From: Burkholderia sp. MS389
GTDB lineage: Bacteria; Pseudomonadota; Gammaproteobacteria; Burkholderiales; Burkholderiaceae
Length of the DNA stretch: 64,000 nt
Reading direction: 5' to 3'
NCBI RefSeq assembly: GCF_016899425.1
Contig: NZ_CP045994.1
Span: 1,550,001 to 1,614,000, forward strand
Shown here piece after piece: positions 8,498 through 19,001 of this stretch. A program made the position numbers and the translations under genes. The notes below the pieces were generated by a model. The model was not told the origin of the DNA, made no database searches, and saw only the letters and a program-made list of their open reading frames with translations. Numbering within the stretch: the first letter of the stretch is position 1; the number at the start of each line of letters is the position of its first letter.

Positions 8498-10698
8498 GAC
8501 GAGGCTCCTGGTTGGGGACGCACGGGGCGGTTGCGGTTGAGCGGCTCGAGCGGCGATTCCGGGTCGAGCAGCGCGGTCCGCACGAAATGCAGATGGCTCA
8601 GGATGCGCTGCAGCCGGTGGCGTTCTTCGCGCGACGGCTCGACCGCATCGAGCGTCTGCCGGGTCGCGTCGATCGCCGCATTGGTCGCGGCGAGCGTCGC
8701 GTCGAAACGTGCTGCGCTCGGCTTCGAGAACAGCGCCGACAGCGCGCTGCGCATCGTCTCGATCGCGCGCCGCCACGGCATCGCGCTCGCATAGCGCGGG
8801 TCGGACGGCAGCGTTGCGAGCTCCTGGCGCAGGTCGATCGTCGCGTTGCCGGCTTCGAGCACCGCGAACATCCAGCGCAGCGCGTCGCGCTGCACGTCCG
8901 GCTGGTCGGCCGACAGCGTGTGCGCCTGGTACATCAGGTCGCGCGCGCCGCTTTCGAAGCGCGTGCGCAGGCCCACGAGCCGCGCGTGACCGGCCGCGAC
9001 GGCCTGGTGGCGCAGGTCCGCGAAGAGGCGCTTCTTGAGCCACGGCGCGGTCGGCGGGAACAGCACCGCGAACGCGATCGCCGACGCCAGCATCGCCAGC
9101 ACCAGCGCGAGCGAGTCGTTCATGAAGCTGGTCGGATCGTAGTGCGTGATGTTGTCCGGGCCGGCGAGGAAGCTGAAGAAGATCAGGTAGCCCATCCCGT
9201 AGCCGGCGAGCTTCGGCTTCAGCGTCATGAAGATGCCGATCGCGAGCAACGGCGCGAGCGCGACGCACAACAGCGGAAAACCGTCGATGTGCGGATAGAT
9301 GCCGAACGTCAGCAGGAAGCCCGTGCAGATCGCGAGTGCGGTACCCATGCCCATCTGCGCGGACATCGCTGTCGGGCGCGGCGTCGACGACGCGAGCGCG
9401 CAGGTGGCCGCCGCCGTCAGCGTCATCGTCACGCCGCTCGGCCACGCGGTCTCGATCCAGAACCAGCCGAGCACGAGGATCACGGTCGCGGTGCGGATCG
9501 CCGCGATCACCATCGCCGTCGCATTGGTGCGCGGCTCGTAGCGCTCGATCCAGCGTTCGCGCTCGTGGGTCGCGGTCGACAGCGACGCGTAGGTGGCCGC
9601 GTACTCGTGCAGGTCGGTGATGAAGCGGTAAAGCAGTTCGGCGGCCGTATCGAAGTCGAGCAGCGGAAAGTCCGGCTGCGTCTCGAGCGCGGCGCGCGTC
9701 GCGCGGATGCGGCGCGGCAGCGCGTCGCGCCACGCGAGCAGTTGCGCGGCCGCGTGGCCGGCATCGGCCGACGTGCGCACCGGTTCGCCGGCGGGCGTCA
9801 GCAGCAGCGGCGCGATCTCGCGAAAGTACGGCTCGATCGCGTCGATCGCGGCCTGCGCGCCGGCCGCATGCAGCCGGTTCATCAACTGGTGCAGCGCATG
9901 GAAGCGGCTCGACGCGCTCATGAACTCGCTGTTCAGCCGCGCGAGGCGGCCGCTGCGCATCCGCGTGTCCGGATCCTCGAACACGGCCATGCTGCGCGCG
10001 GCCTCGAACCCGACCACGTCGGCGACGAAGCGCGTATGGATGGTTTCGATATGCGCGCGGTCGAGCTTGCCCGACAGCGCCGCCGCGACGTAGTCGACGA
10101 AGCTGCCGAAGCGCTTGCGCACCGTCGTGCGCATCTGCTCGCCGGTGGTCCGCGGAAACACGAGCGCGCTGACCACGCCGGCCGACACGATCCCGACCAT
10201 GATTTCGGCCACGCGCGTCATCGCGCTCATGAATGCGCCGTCCGGGTGCTGCGACGCGGGCAGCCCGATCAGCGCGGTCGTGTAGCCGGCCAGCAGGAAG
10301 CCGTAGCTGCGGAAGTTGCGGTTGCGCGCGGCGCCGGCCGTGCACAGCGCGACCCACAGCGCGACCGCCAGCAGGAACAGTTGCGGCTGCTGCGGGAACA
10401 GCCCGACGAAGGTGAGCGTCGCGATCAGCCCGAAGATCGTGCCGGCGACCCGGTAGAAGCTTTTCGCGAGCACCGCGCCGCTTTGCGGCTGCATCACGAT
10501 GAACACGGTCGTCATCGCCGTTTTCGGCGCGGGCAGGTCGAGCCGCATCGACACGCCGGTCGCGATGAACGCGGCGAGCAGCGCCTTGAACAGGTAGAGC
10601 CACGCGGCGCCGTCGGTGCGGGCCCAGTCGCCGAACGCGTCGGTCCAGGCCGCGAACGGGCCGTCGACGCGCGGGGAAGCGGGGGAGGAAGCTGACAT
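8494..10698 (-). CDS. FUSC-family inner-membrane efflux pump (AaeB-like)
   Basis: This 734-residue transporter belongs to the FUSC/aromatic acid exporter family. It has the usual two membrane blocks, one near the N-terminus (WLYLFKALLAAFIATGVSM onward) and one near residues 360-520 (AIRTATVILVLGWFWIETAW onward), each followed by a long cytoplasmic helical region. The family exports aromatic carboxylic acids and related compounds using proton motive force. It lies 14 bp downstream of the outer-membrane factor gene and overlaps the DUF1656 gene by 4 bp. The substrate cannot be read from the sequence; AaeB suggests hydroxylated aromatic acids. Confidence 0.9.
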   Translation of the reverse strand: MSASSPASPRVDGPFAAWTDAFGDWARTDGAAWLYLFKALLAAFIATGVSMRLDLPAPKTAMTTVFIVMQPQSGAVLAKSFYRVAGTIFGLIATLTFVGLFPQQPQLFLLAVALWVALCTAGAARNRNFRSYGFLLAGYTTALIGLPASQHPDGAFMSAMTRVAEIMVGIVSAGVVSALVFPRTTGEQMRTTVRKRFGSFVDYVAAALSGKLDRAHIETIHTRFVADVVGFEAARSMAVFEDPDTRMRSGRLARLNSEFMSASSRFHALHQLMNRLHAAGAQAAIDAIEPYFREIAPLLLTPAGEPVRTSADAGHAAAQLLAWRDALPRRIRATRAALETQPDFPLLDFDTAAELLYRFITDLHEYAATYASLSTATHERERWIERYEPRTNATAMVIAAIRTATVILVLGWFWIETAWPSGVTMTLTAAATCALASSTPRPTAMSAQMGMGTALAICTGFLLTFGIYPHIDGFPLLCVALAPLLAIGIFMTLKPKLAGYGMGYLIFFSFLAGPDNITHYDPTSFMNDSLALVLAMLASAIAFAVLFPPTAPWLKKRLFADLRHQAVAAGHARLVGLRTRFESGARDLMYQAHTLSADQPDVQRDALRWMFAVLEAGNATIDLRQELATLPSDPRYASAMPWRRAIETMRSALSALFSKPSAARFDATLAATNAAIDATRQTLDAVEPSREERHRLQRILSHLHFVRTALLDPESPLEPLNRNRPVRPQPGASS

Positions 10699-10712
10699 GG
10701 CGGCGCTCCGCG

Positions 10713-12302
10713 TTACCGTGCGGCCGGCGCGGCGCCGCCGGCGGTTGCGACCTGCGCGGGCCGGGCGGCGGCTGCCGCGGGCTTCGCGGCCGATGCGGCG
10801 GCTGGCGCGGCTACACCGACGGTGGCCTCATCCTTCGGCGGTTGGCCGCCCCGGACATCCGTCCCCGTCTCGACCCCGCCGCCGAGCGCGGCCATCAGCT
10901 GCGCGTGTGCGGCGAGGCGTTCCGCGTCGATGCGGGCGGCCGTCTCCTGCGCACGCAGCAGTTGCTGTTGCGCGACCAGCACGTTCACGTAATCGGTCAG
11001 CCCGCGGCGGAAGCCTTCGCGGGACAGTTGATAGCTGCGATTGTTGGCCGCCACCGACCGCGCGGCGTCCTTCTTCTGCGTATCGAGCGAGCGGATCCGC
11101 ACGACCTGGTCGGCGATGTCCTTGAGCGCGCCGACGATCGTCTGGTTGTAGCGCTCGACCGCCTGATCGTAGCCGGCATTCGCGGCGCCGAGCTGTGCGC
11201 GCAGCCGGCCGCCTTCGAAGATCGGCAGCGACAGCGCGGGACCGGCCGTCCAGCCGCCGTTCATCGCGCGCAGGAAGTCGGTGAACGGCGCGGTCACGCC
11301 GAAGCCGCCGACCGTCGCGAGCAGGTCGATGTTCGGGTAGAACGACGCCTTCGCGACGTCGATGCCGCGCGCCTGCGCGTCGACCGTCCAGCGCGCCGCG
11401 ACGACGTCCGGGCGGCGGCCGAGCAGGTCGGCCGGCATGGCCGACGGCAGGCCGGCCGGCGCCTCGAGCGCCAGCTGCGGCCGCTTGATCGCGTCGCCGG
11501 CGCCGGGACCCTTGCCGGCCAGTGCGGCGAGCTGGTGGCGCGCGAGCTGGATCGCTTCCTCATAGCTGTCGATCTGGCGCTCGTAGTCGGGCAGCGTCGA
11601 TTCCGCCTGGCTTACGTCGAGCTGCGTGCCGAGGCCGGCCTGCAGCCGCTTGCGCGCGAGATCGGCGAGCGAGCGCTGGCGTTCGTACGTTTCGTGCGCG
11701 AGGTCGAGCAGCGCGTAATTCATCGACATGCCGACATACGCGCGCACGACGTTGACTTCGAGTTCGAGCTTTGCCGCCCGCGCGTCGGCGGCGGTCGCAT
11801 GCGCGGTGTCGAGCGCACGCTCGGTTGCGTTCTTGTCCTTGCCCCACAGATCGAGGTGATACGACAGGCCGAGCGTGCCGGTGTTGTTCCAGGTGTCGGT
11901 ATCGGCGAGCGGCCCCGGGCCGTAGTACACGTTGTCCGGCCAGTGCTGACGCATCAGCGACAGGTTGCCGTTGATCTGCGGCAGCTCGGCCGAACGGGCG
12001 ACGCGCGCCATCGCCTGCGCTTCCCGCACGCGGGCCTCGGCCGCCGCGAGGGTCGGGTTGCCGGCCTGGGCGGCGGCGATCCACGCATCGAGCTGCGGAT
12101 CGCGGTACGCGCGCCACCAGTCGGCGGCGGGCCAGCCCGCGTCTCGGTCGGCCGCGCGGATGGCCGCGCCGGCGTCGAGCGCGTTCGCTTCGATGCGAGT
12201 GGACTGGGTTTTGTTGTCGCCCATGCTCGCGCAACCGGCCATTATTAATGAGACTGCAAGAACCGCCAGTGCGAGCGTCCCTTTTGTCGCCGGAGACTGC
12301 AC
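10713..12302 (-). CDS. NodT/OprM-family outer-membrane efflux lipoprotein
   Basis: This TolC-like outer-membrane channel is the first gene of the efflux operon. It has a lipoprotein signal ending LIMAGC (lipobox Cys about residue 22) and two OEP repeats. It carries the NodT-family motifs AADWWRAYRDPQLDAWI, LLGRRPDVVAARWTVDA and LSLPIFEGGRLRAQL. A long Ala/Pro-rich tail (about 50 residues) follows the second repeat. I chose the GTG at 12302 because GGGAG lies 6 nt upstream and it puts the signal peptide at the correct distance; the open frame runs further upstream to 12383 without a good start. Length is then 529 residues. Expression probably depends on the divergent LysR gene. Confidence 0.88.
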   Translation of the reverse strand: MQSPATKGTLALAVLAVSLIMAGCASMGDNKTQSTRIEANALDAGAAIRAADRDAGWPAADWWRAYRDPQLDAWIAAAQAGNPTLAAAEARVREAQAMARVARSAELPQINGNLSLMRQHWPDNVYYGPGPLADTDTWNNTGTLGLSYHLDLWGKDKNATERALDTAHATAADARAAKLELEVNVVRAYVGMSMNYALLDLAHETYERQRSLADLARKRLQAGLGTQLDVSQAESTLPDYERQIDSYEEAIQLARHQLAALAGKGPGAGDAIKRPQLALEAPAGLPSAMPADLLGRRPDVVAARWTVDAQARGIDVAKASFYPNIDLLATVGGFGVTAPFTDFLRAMNGGWTAGPALSLPIFEGGRLRAQLGAANAGYDQAVERYNQTIVGALKDIADQVVRIRSLDTQKKDAARSVAANNRSYQLSREGFRRGLTDYVNVLVAQQQLLRAQETAARIDAERLAAHAQLMAALGGGVETGTDVRGGQPPKDEATVGVAAPAAASAAKPAAAAARPAQVATAGGAAPAAR

Positions 12303-12411
12303 GATTTTCTCCCTTTCGGATATAGATGAGTCGGAGGCGATTATATTTTTCAGCGATTCCTGAATAAACGGACAACGGTGCAAGTCATTTTTACGAATCC
12401 TGAGATAATAT

Positions 12412-12432
12412 TTGTTGGACCCTGTGCAACAA
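12412..12432. promoter_or_regulatory. Candidate LysR operator between efflux operon and its divergent regulator
   Basis: TTGTTG and CAACAA form a perfect 6-bp dyad with a 9-bp centre, 28 bp upstream of the LysR start and about 110 bp upstream of the efflux operon. A second, overlapping dyad (GCAA-N6-TTGC) lies at 12426-12439. The position fits an autoregulatory LysR site; this is inference. Confidence 0.45.
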
Positions 12433-12459
12433 TCCTTGCGGATTCACACGGGTAATCGG

Positions 12460-13401
12460 ATGGATACGTTACAAAACATGCGGGTATTCGTCCGCGTGGT
12501 GGACGCGGGAAGCTTTACCGCCGCCGCCCAGCAGATGAATTCGACCACCGCCTACGCATCGCGCGCGGTCTCGGATCTCGAGGCCCACCTGCGCACGCGC
12601 CTCCTGAACCGCACGACGCGCCGGATCGCGCTGACCGAAGCCGGCGAGCGCTATCTGCAACGCTGCGAACAGATCCTGGCCTATGTCGACCAGGCCGAAG
12701 CCGAGGCCGGCGACGCGCATGCGCGCCCGTCCGGCAAGCTGAAGGTCCATTGCTTCACGAGCCTCGGCCAGCACTACCTGGTGCCGGCCATCGCGCGCTA
12801 CCGCGAGCGCTATCCGGACGTGCACGTCGAGCTGACGCTTGCGCAGCGGATGCCGGACCTGCTCGACGAGGGCTACGACGTCGCGATCGTCGTCGGCCGC
12901 GATCTGCCGGATTCGGGGCTCGTGTCGCAACGGCTCGGCGAGAGCTACAGCGTCGTGTGCGCGTCGCCCGGCTATATCGAGTCGCACGGCTTGCCGCAGC
13001 GGCCGGCCGATCTCGCGCAGCACGTGTGCCTCGGGATGGTCGCGCCGGGCTTTCACTTCGACGAATGGGCGCTGGCGGGGCCGAACGGCGACGAAGTCGT
13101 GCCGATCACGGCGCCGCCGTTCCGCGTGAACGTCGCCGAGGCGCTCGCGGTGGCCGTGCGGGAGGGGATGGGCATCGGCGGCCTGCCGCTCTATTCGGCG
13201 ATCGGCTGGCTGCGCGGCGGGCACATCGTGCGCGTGATGCCCGAGTACCGCTCGCACGTGATGAACATCTACGCGCTGTATCCGTCGCGTCAGTACCTCG
13301 ACGCGAAAATCCGGACCTGGGTCGATTTCCTGCGCGAAGAGGTGCCGCTCACGCTCCAAGCCGACGAAGCCGCGCTCGAACAGTTCACGCGTGCGACATG
13401 A
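12460..13401 (+). CDS. LysR-family regulator, probable controller of the efflux operon (AaeR-like)
   Basis: This is a transcription factor of 313 residues. It has an N-terminal winged helix-turn-helix (MRVFVRVVDAGSFTAAAQQM; STTAYASRAVSDLEAHLRTR) and a C-terminal periplasmic-binding-like effector domain. It is divergently transcribed from the FUSC efflux operon, the same arrangement as aaeR-aaeXAB, where the regulator responds to aromatic acids. ATG 12460 is chosen because the helix-turn-helix begins right after it; an upstream in-frame start at 12412 would run through the putative operator. Confidence 0.9.
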   Translation: MDTLQNMRVFVRVVDAGSFTAAAQQMNSTTAYASRAVSDLEAHLRTRLLNRTTRRIALTEAGERYLQRCEQILAYVDQAEAEAGDAHARPSGKLKVHCFTSLGQHYLVPAIARYRERYPDVHVELTLAQRMPDLLDEGYDVAIVVGRDLPDSGLVSQRLGESYSVVCASPGYIESHGLPQRPADLAQHVCLGMVAPGFHFDEWALAGPNGDEVVPITAPPFRVNVAEALAVAVREGMGIGGLPLYSAIGWLRGGHIVRVMPEYRSHVMNIYALYPSRQYLDAKIRTWVDFLREEVPLTLQADEAALEQFTRAT

Positions 13402-13518
13402 TCGCGCGGTCGACCGCGATCTGACGAGATTTGTCCTTCACGCAACATTTTTTTACGAACGTGTGTCAGACAGTTTGATACTGTTGGAATTAACGAGATA
13501 CACCACACCGGAGTAGCG

Positions 13519-13671
13519 ATGGATACGCACCTGATGATCGGCCTTGGCGTCCTGCTGGGCGCGGCTGCCGCCGCGGCGGCGACCCGCGACCTGCTGCGTG
13601 CGATGAAGGCGAAGGCGCAGCTCAAGCCCGTGCCGGTCCGCGTGCGCGAGCCGCGCCGCCCCGGCCGCTGA
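13519..13671 (+). CDS. Small hypothetical protein (50 aa)
   Basis: I do not recognise a family. The frame has an ATG preceded by GGAG about 8 nt upstream. It encodes a hydrophobic, Ala-rich N-terminal helix (LMIGLGVLLGAAAAAAA), probably membrane-inserted, then a basic tail (VPVRVREPRRPGR). Codon use matches its neighbours. The 117-bp gap before it is AT-richer than its surroundings and could hold its promoter (TTGATA at 13473-13478). Confidence 0.55.
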   Translation: MDTHLMIGLGVLLGAAAAAAATRDLLRAMKAKAQLKPVPVRVREPRRPGR

Positions 13672-13732
13672 TCCCGCGGGCGTCACGCTTCAGGTCGGGA
13701 AGGCCGTGCGACGCGGCCGCCCGGGCCGGCGC

Positions 13733-14563
13733 TCAGCCGAGCTCGACGACCTTGTCCCACGCGAACGCGGGGTTTTCCCATTCGCCGGTGCGCCGGTGAA
13801 AGTAGCCGCGCGGATTGCACACCACGCGCGTGCCGCCGTCCGCAACGTAGTCGAATGACGTATGCGTGTGACCGTGCAGCCACAGATCCACCGGCGGCCG
13901 CACCAGTTCCGCCATGTCCGTGACGAACCCCGCGGAAGCCAGATCTTTCGCATAGCGTTCCGCCAGCGAGCGCCGGTGCGGCGCATGATGGGTGACGACG
14001 ATCGTCCTGCCCGCGAACGGCGCGGCCAGCTGCGCTTCCAGCCATGCGCGGCCTCGCCGGTGCAGCGCGATCGCGTCGGCCGGCGCGAAATCCCGTTCCG
14101 GCGCCGCGGCTGTCGTATGCACCGCCGCGTCGTGCGGCCAGGTCACCTGGATCAATCCCTTGAAATCGAGCATCACGCGCAGCCCGGCGTCGGTCGCGCG
14201 CGCGACGCTGGCTTCGTCCCGGCCGAACAGCGAAAAATCGGCCCACAGCGTCGTGCCCAGCACGCGGAAGCGTTGCGCGGGATCGACGTAGACGCCGTTG
14301 TTCAGGTAATGCACGTTGTCGAGCGCATGCGCCGCGTCGCGCATTGACGATTCCAGCGCGCCGAATTCCCCGTCGTAATACTCGTGGTTGCCGGGCACGT
14401 AGATCACCGGCACCGCCGGGTCGAACGTCTCGGCGGCCCAGCGCAGACCTTCCGCGTGATTGTGGATGTCGCCGGCCAGCACGACGAGATCCGCGTCGGC
14501 ATGCGGGATCGCGTCGGGCAGGTTGTTTTCGAGATGCAGGTCGGACAGGACGCGGACTTTCAC
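13733..14563 (-). CDS. Calcineurin-like metallophosphoesterase
   Basis: This is a predicted cytosolic phosphoesterase of 276 residues with the complete metal-binding set: SDLHLE (residue 7), AGDIHNH (about 30), GNHEYY (about 60), THHAPH (about 180) and HGHTH (about 225). The substrate is unknown. The start is GTG 14563, supported by CAGGAG 8 nt upstream. It lies 25 bp downstream of the FAD-linked oxidase gene and may be co-transcribed with it. Confidence 0.9.
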   Translation of the reverse strand: MKVRVLSDLHLENNLPDAIPHADADLVVLAGDIHNHAEGLRWAAETFDPAVPVIYVPGNHEYYDGEFGALESSMRDAAHALDNVHYLNNGVYVDPAQRFRVLGTTLWADFSLFGRDEASVARATDAGLRVMLDFKGLIQVTWPHDAAVHTTAAAPERDFAPADAIALHRRGRAWLEAQLAAPFAGRTIVVTHHAPHRRSLAERYAKDLASAGFVTDMAELVRPPVDLWLHGHTHTSFDYVADGGTRVVCNPRGYFHRRTGEWENPAFAWDKVVELG

Positions 14564-14588
14564 GGGCGTGGCTCCTGAGTGGGCGGCT

Positions 14589-16010
14589 TCAGCGCAGGAC
14601 CTTGCCGGGATTCATCAGGCCGCGCGGGTCGAGCGCGGTCTTCAGCGTGCGCATCAGCGTCGTTTCGACCGGCGACTTGTAGCGCTGCGCGTCGTCGATC
14701 TTCAACTGGCCGATGCCGTGCTCCGCGCTGATGGTGCCGTGGTGACGGTGCACGTTGTCGTAGACGATCCGGTTGATCGGCGCCTGGAACGCTGCGAGGA
14801 ACGCCTTCGGATCGCCGCCTTCGGGCATCTGCACGTTGTAGTGCAGGTTGCCGTCGCCGAGGTGGCCGAACGTGACCATGCGCGCGCCCGGCGCGGCCTG
14901 CTGGATCGCCGCGTCGGTCTCGTCGATGAAACGGGCGATCGACGAGATCGGCACCGCGATGTCGTGCTTGATGTTGAGCCCTTCGTCCGCCTGCGCGAGC
15001 GGGATGTGCTCGCGCAAGTCCCAGAACGCACGCGACTGCGCGAGGTTCTCCGCGACCACCGCGTCGACCACGAGCCCGGCCTCGAACGCTTCTTCCATCA
15101 GCTTTTCGAACAGCGCGCGCGCATGCGCTTCGCTTTCGTTGTCGGACAGCTCCAGCAGCACCGTTTGCGCATGCGTCTGCGCGAACGGGTAGCGCAGTTG
15201 CGGATAGTGCTTGCCGACCAGCTGCATGCAGAAATCCGACATCAGCTCGAAGCCGGTCAACAGCGGCCCGGCCGCGCGCTGCGCGAGTGCGAGGAAATCG
15301 AGCGCCGCGTGCGGCGATTCGAGCGCGGCCAGCGCGGTGACCTGCGCGGCCGGCAGCGGATGCAGCTTCATCACGGCCGCGGTGATGATCCCGAGCGTGC
15401 CTTCGGCGCCGATGAACAGGTCGCGCAGGTCGTAGCCGGTGTTGTCCTTGCGCAGGCCGCGCAGCCCGTCCCAGATCTCGCCCTGCGGCGTCACGACCTC
15501 GAGCCCAAGGCACAGCTCGCGCGCGTTGCCGTAGCGCAGCACTGCGGTGCCGCCCGCATTGGTCGACAGGTTGCCGCCGATCGTGCAGCTGCCTTCCGCC
15601 GCGAGGCTCAGCGCGAACAGCCGGCCGCCTTCGCGGGCGCGCGCCTGCACGTCGGCGAGGATCACGCCGGCTTCGACGGTAATCGTATTGTTGTGCGGAT
15701 CGAGCGCGCGCACGCGGTTCAGGCGCGCGACGCTCAGCACGGCCTGGCTGCCGCTCGCGTCGGGCGTCGCGCCGCCGGCGAGCCCCGTGTTGCCGCCCTG
15801 CGGCACGAGCGCGACGCCGTGCGCGTTGGCGAGCTTCACGAGCGCGGCGACTTCGGCCGTGTTCGCGGGCCTCAGCACCGCGCACGCGGCGCCCTTGTAG
15901 CGGCGGCGCCAGTCGGTCAGGAACGGTTCGGTATCGTGCGGATCGGTCAGCACGTGGTCGGCGCCGATCGCGTCGCGGCACGCGGAAACGAAAGCTTCGG
16001 AGGACATCAT
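14589..16010 (-). CDS. FAD-linked oxidase (D-2-hydroxyacid dehydrogenase/GlcD type)
   Basis: This flavoprotein of about 473 residues oxidises a D-2-hydroxy acid. The PCMH-type FAD domain is visible (VPQGGNTGLAGGATPD near residue 75; GGNLSTNAGGTAVLRYGN near 145; GTLGIITAAVMKLHP near 215), followed by the FAD-oxidase C-terminal domain ending GHLGDGNLHYNV and HGIGQLK. The family includes glycolate, D-lactate and D-2-hydroxyglutarate dehydrogenases; I cannot choose between them. Two adjacent ATGs (16010, 16007) and a GTG (16013) are all possible starts. Confidence 0.87.
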   Translation of the reverse strand: MMSSEAFVSACRDAIGADHVLTDPHDTEPFLTDWRRRYKGAACAVLRPANTAEVAALVKLANAHGVALVPQGGNTGLAGGATPDASGSQAVLSVARLNRVRALDPHNNTITVEAGVILADVQARAREGGRLFALSLAAEGSCTIGGNLSTNAGGTAVLRYGNARELCLGLEVVTPQGEIWDGLRGLRKDNTGYDLRDLFIGAEGTLGIITAAVMKLHPLPAAQVTALAALESPHAALDFLALAQRAAGPLLTGFELMSDFCMQLVGKHYPQLRYPFAQTHAQTVLLELSDNESEAHARALFEKLMEEAFEAGLVVDAVVAENLAQSRAFWDLREHIPLAQADEGLNIKHDIAVPISSIARFIDETDAAIQQAAPGARMVTFGHLGDGNLHYNVQMPEGGDPKAFLAAFQAPINRIVYDNVHRHHGTISAEHGIGQLKIDDAQRYKSPVETTLMRTLKTALDPRGLMNPGKVLR

Positions 16011-16028
16011 CACCTTGTCGCGTAAGGG

Positions 16029-17104
<1,076 letters not shown>

Positions 17105-17183
17105 CTATTATAGGGGCTGAAGCCGTCGCGCAGCGCGGCGGCGGCGCGCCGTGACGCGCGCAGTTTCGAGAAGGAGAAGCCGT

Positions 17184-18512
17184 TTGCCGAAGTTGAGCGT
17201 CGATCTCGACACCATCAAGCGCCTCGCGCAGTTCGCGGCCCGGCGCAGCGCCGAGGATCGCATCCCGCAGGTGGCGGGGAGCCTGACCTTCACGACGATG
17301 CTGGCGCTCGTGCCGCTGCTGACGGTCGCGTTCGCGCTGTTCACAGCGTTCCCGATGTTCGCGTCGTTCCAGATCTCGCTGCAGGGGTTCCTCGCGGATC
17401 ACCTGATGCCCGCGCAGTTCAACATCCAGATCTTCAAGTACCTGAACCAGTTCGCGTCGAAGGCCAAGGGGCTGACGACGGCCGGGCTGATCGTGCTCGT
17501 CGTCACGTCGGTGATGACCATGATGACGATCGAATCGGCGTTCAACCTGATCTGGCGCGTGCGCAAGCCGCGGCCGTTCGCGCAGCGCGTGCTCGCGTAC
17601 TGGGCGCTGATCACGCTCGGGCCGTTGCTGTTCGGCGTGAGCCTGTCGATTTCGTCGTACCTGTTCACGCAATCGCTCGCGTTCACCGGCGCGGGGGCGT
17701 CGACGTCGATCGTCGAGTGGCTGCTTGCACTTGCGTCGCTGCCGTTGACGGTGCTCGCGTTCACGCTGCTGTACGTGTACCTGCCGAACTGCGCGGTCGC
17801 CTGGCGCGACGCGGTGATTGGCGGGCTGTTTGCGGCCATCGCGTTCGAACTCGCGAAGCGCGGCTTCGGCTACTACGTCCGGCGCATTCCGACCTATACG
17901 GCCGTCTATGGCGCGTTCGCGGCGCTGCCGGTGTTCCTGCTGTGGGTGTATCTGAGCTGGTTCATCGCGCTGCTCGGCGCGATGGTCGCGTCGGCGCTGC
18001 CGGCGATTCGCGTCGGCCAGTTTCACCGGATCCACTATCCGGGCAGCGACCTGCTCGACGCGCTCGAACTGCTCGCGCGGCTGGCCGAAGCGCGCGCGGC
18101 CGGCAAGCGCGGCTACACGGCGCTGCGGCTCGCGACGATGCTGCGCTGCGACATGGAAACCGCGCAGCGGCTGCTGACGACGATGGAGGAGCGGGAATGG
18201 GTCGCGCGGCTCGACGGCGGCGAAGAGGCCACGCCGCGCTATATCCTGCTCGCGAACCCGGAGCAGCTGACGCTCGCCCAACTGTTCGACGTGCTGGTGA
18301 TCGATCGTACCGAGTTGACGTACCAGCTCGAGCGGCGCCGCAGCCACGTCGAAGGCGCGGCGCTGCTCGAGGTGCTGTCGAGCGACCGGTTCGACGTGAC
18401 GCTCGCGTCGTTGATCGCCGCGCACCGGCTCGCGGGCGGGCAGCCGGCCGCGAGCGCCGGGCCGGCGCCGGGCGCGGCCGACCCGCACGCGCGGCCGCCG
18501 CGGCCGGCCTGA
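17184..18512 (+). CDS. YihY/UPF0761 inner-membrane protein
   Basis: This polytopic membrane protein of 442 residues has about six helices (for example LTFTTMLALVPLLTVAFALF; LTTAGLIVLVVTSVMTMM; PVFLLWVYLSWFIALLGAMV) and a cytoplasmic C-terminal winged-helix-like region. The family was once mislabelled ribonuclease BN; its role is unknown. I chose the TTG at 17184 because AAGGAG lies 7 nt upstream (17171-17176). An in-frame GTG at 17151 lacks such a site. Confidence 0.87.
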   Translation: MPKLSVDLDTIKRLAQFAARRSAEDRIPQVAGSLTFTTMLALVPLLTVAFALFTAFPMFASFQISLQGFLADHLMPAQFNIQIFKYLNQFASKAKGLTTAGLIVLVVTSVMTMMTIESAFNLIWRVRKPRPFAQRVLAYWALITLGPLLFGVSLSISSYLFTQSLAFTGAGASTSIVEWLLALASLPLTVLAFTLLYVYLPNCAVAWRDAVIGGLFAAIAFELAKRGFGYYVRRIPTYTAVYGAFAALPVFLLWVYLSWFIALLGAMVASALPAIRVGQFHRIHYPGSDLLDALELLARLAEARAAGKRGYTALRLATMLRCDMETAQRLLTTMEEREWVARLDGGEEATPRYILLANPEQLTLAQLFDVLVIDRTELTYQLERRRSHVEGAALLEVLSSDRFDVTLASLIAAHRLAGGQPAASAGPAPGAADPHARPPRPA

Positions 18513-18526
18513 AGGCGGGCCGGCGG

Positions 18527-18844
18527 CTACAGCGGGATCTTGCCGGTACAGATATCCTTGAACATCACCCAGTCGCCCATCAGGCTGTAGATCGGGTGCC
18601 GGAACGTCGCCGGACGGTTCTTCTCGAAGAAGAAGTGGCCGACCCACGCGAACCCGTAGCCGCAGACGATCGCCGCCGGCAGCCACAGCCAGTGGCCGGT
18701 CGCGACCGCCATCGCGACGCAGCCGATCACGCCGAGCGAGCCGATGAAGTGCAGCCGCCGCGACGTCAGGTTCTGGTGCTCGTTCAGGTAATACGGGTAG
18801 AAATCAGCGAAGCGGGCGAATTGCTCCGTATGCGTATGCGCCAT
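18527..18844 (-). CDS. DUF962/Mpo1-like membrane protein
   Basis: This 105-residue protein has the Mpo1/YGL010w-like pattern: an N-terminal YYLNEHQNLTSRRLHFIGS with conserved His residues, two membrane helices, and VGHFFFEKNRPATFRHPIYS. The yeast homologue Mpo1 is a dioxygenase of 2-hydroxy fatty acids; bacterial function is not established. It converges on the YihY gene 15 bp away and is divergent from the CBS gene. Confidence 0.87.
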   Translation of the reverse strand: MAHTHTEQFARFADFYPYYLNEHQNLTSRRLHFIGSLGVIGCVAMAVATGHWLWLPAAIVCGYGFAWVGHFFFEKNRPATFRHPIYSLMGDWVMFKDICTGKIPL

Positions 18845-19001
18845 GGCCGTCTCCTCGGGCCGCTGTTCATGAGGTCATTGTGCGGCCGGCGGGCCGCGTC
18901 CGCAAGCGGCGGCGGCCCGCCGCGCCGGCCCGTGCTTTCCTTTTGACAGGCTTTCCGATAGGATCGAAAGAGATTTTGCATTCAAGCATGAGGGGACTAC
19001 G

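Noticed and set aside
17184..18512. Ribonuclease BN annotation for the YihY protein
   Set aside because: The name is a historical error; RNase BN is the unrelated RNase Z (Rbn).
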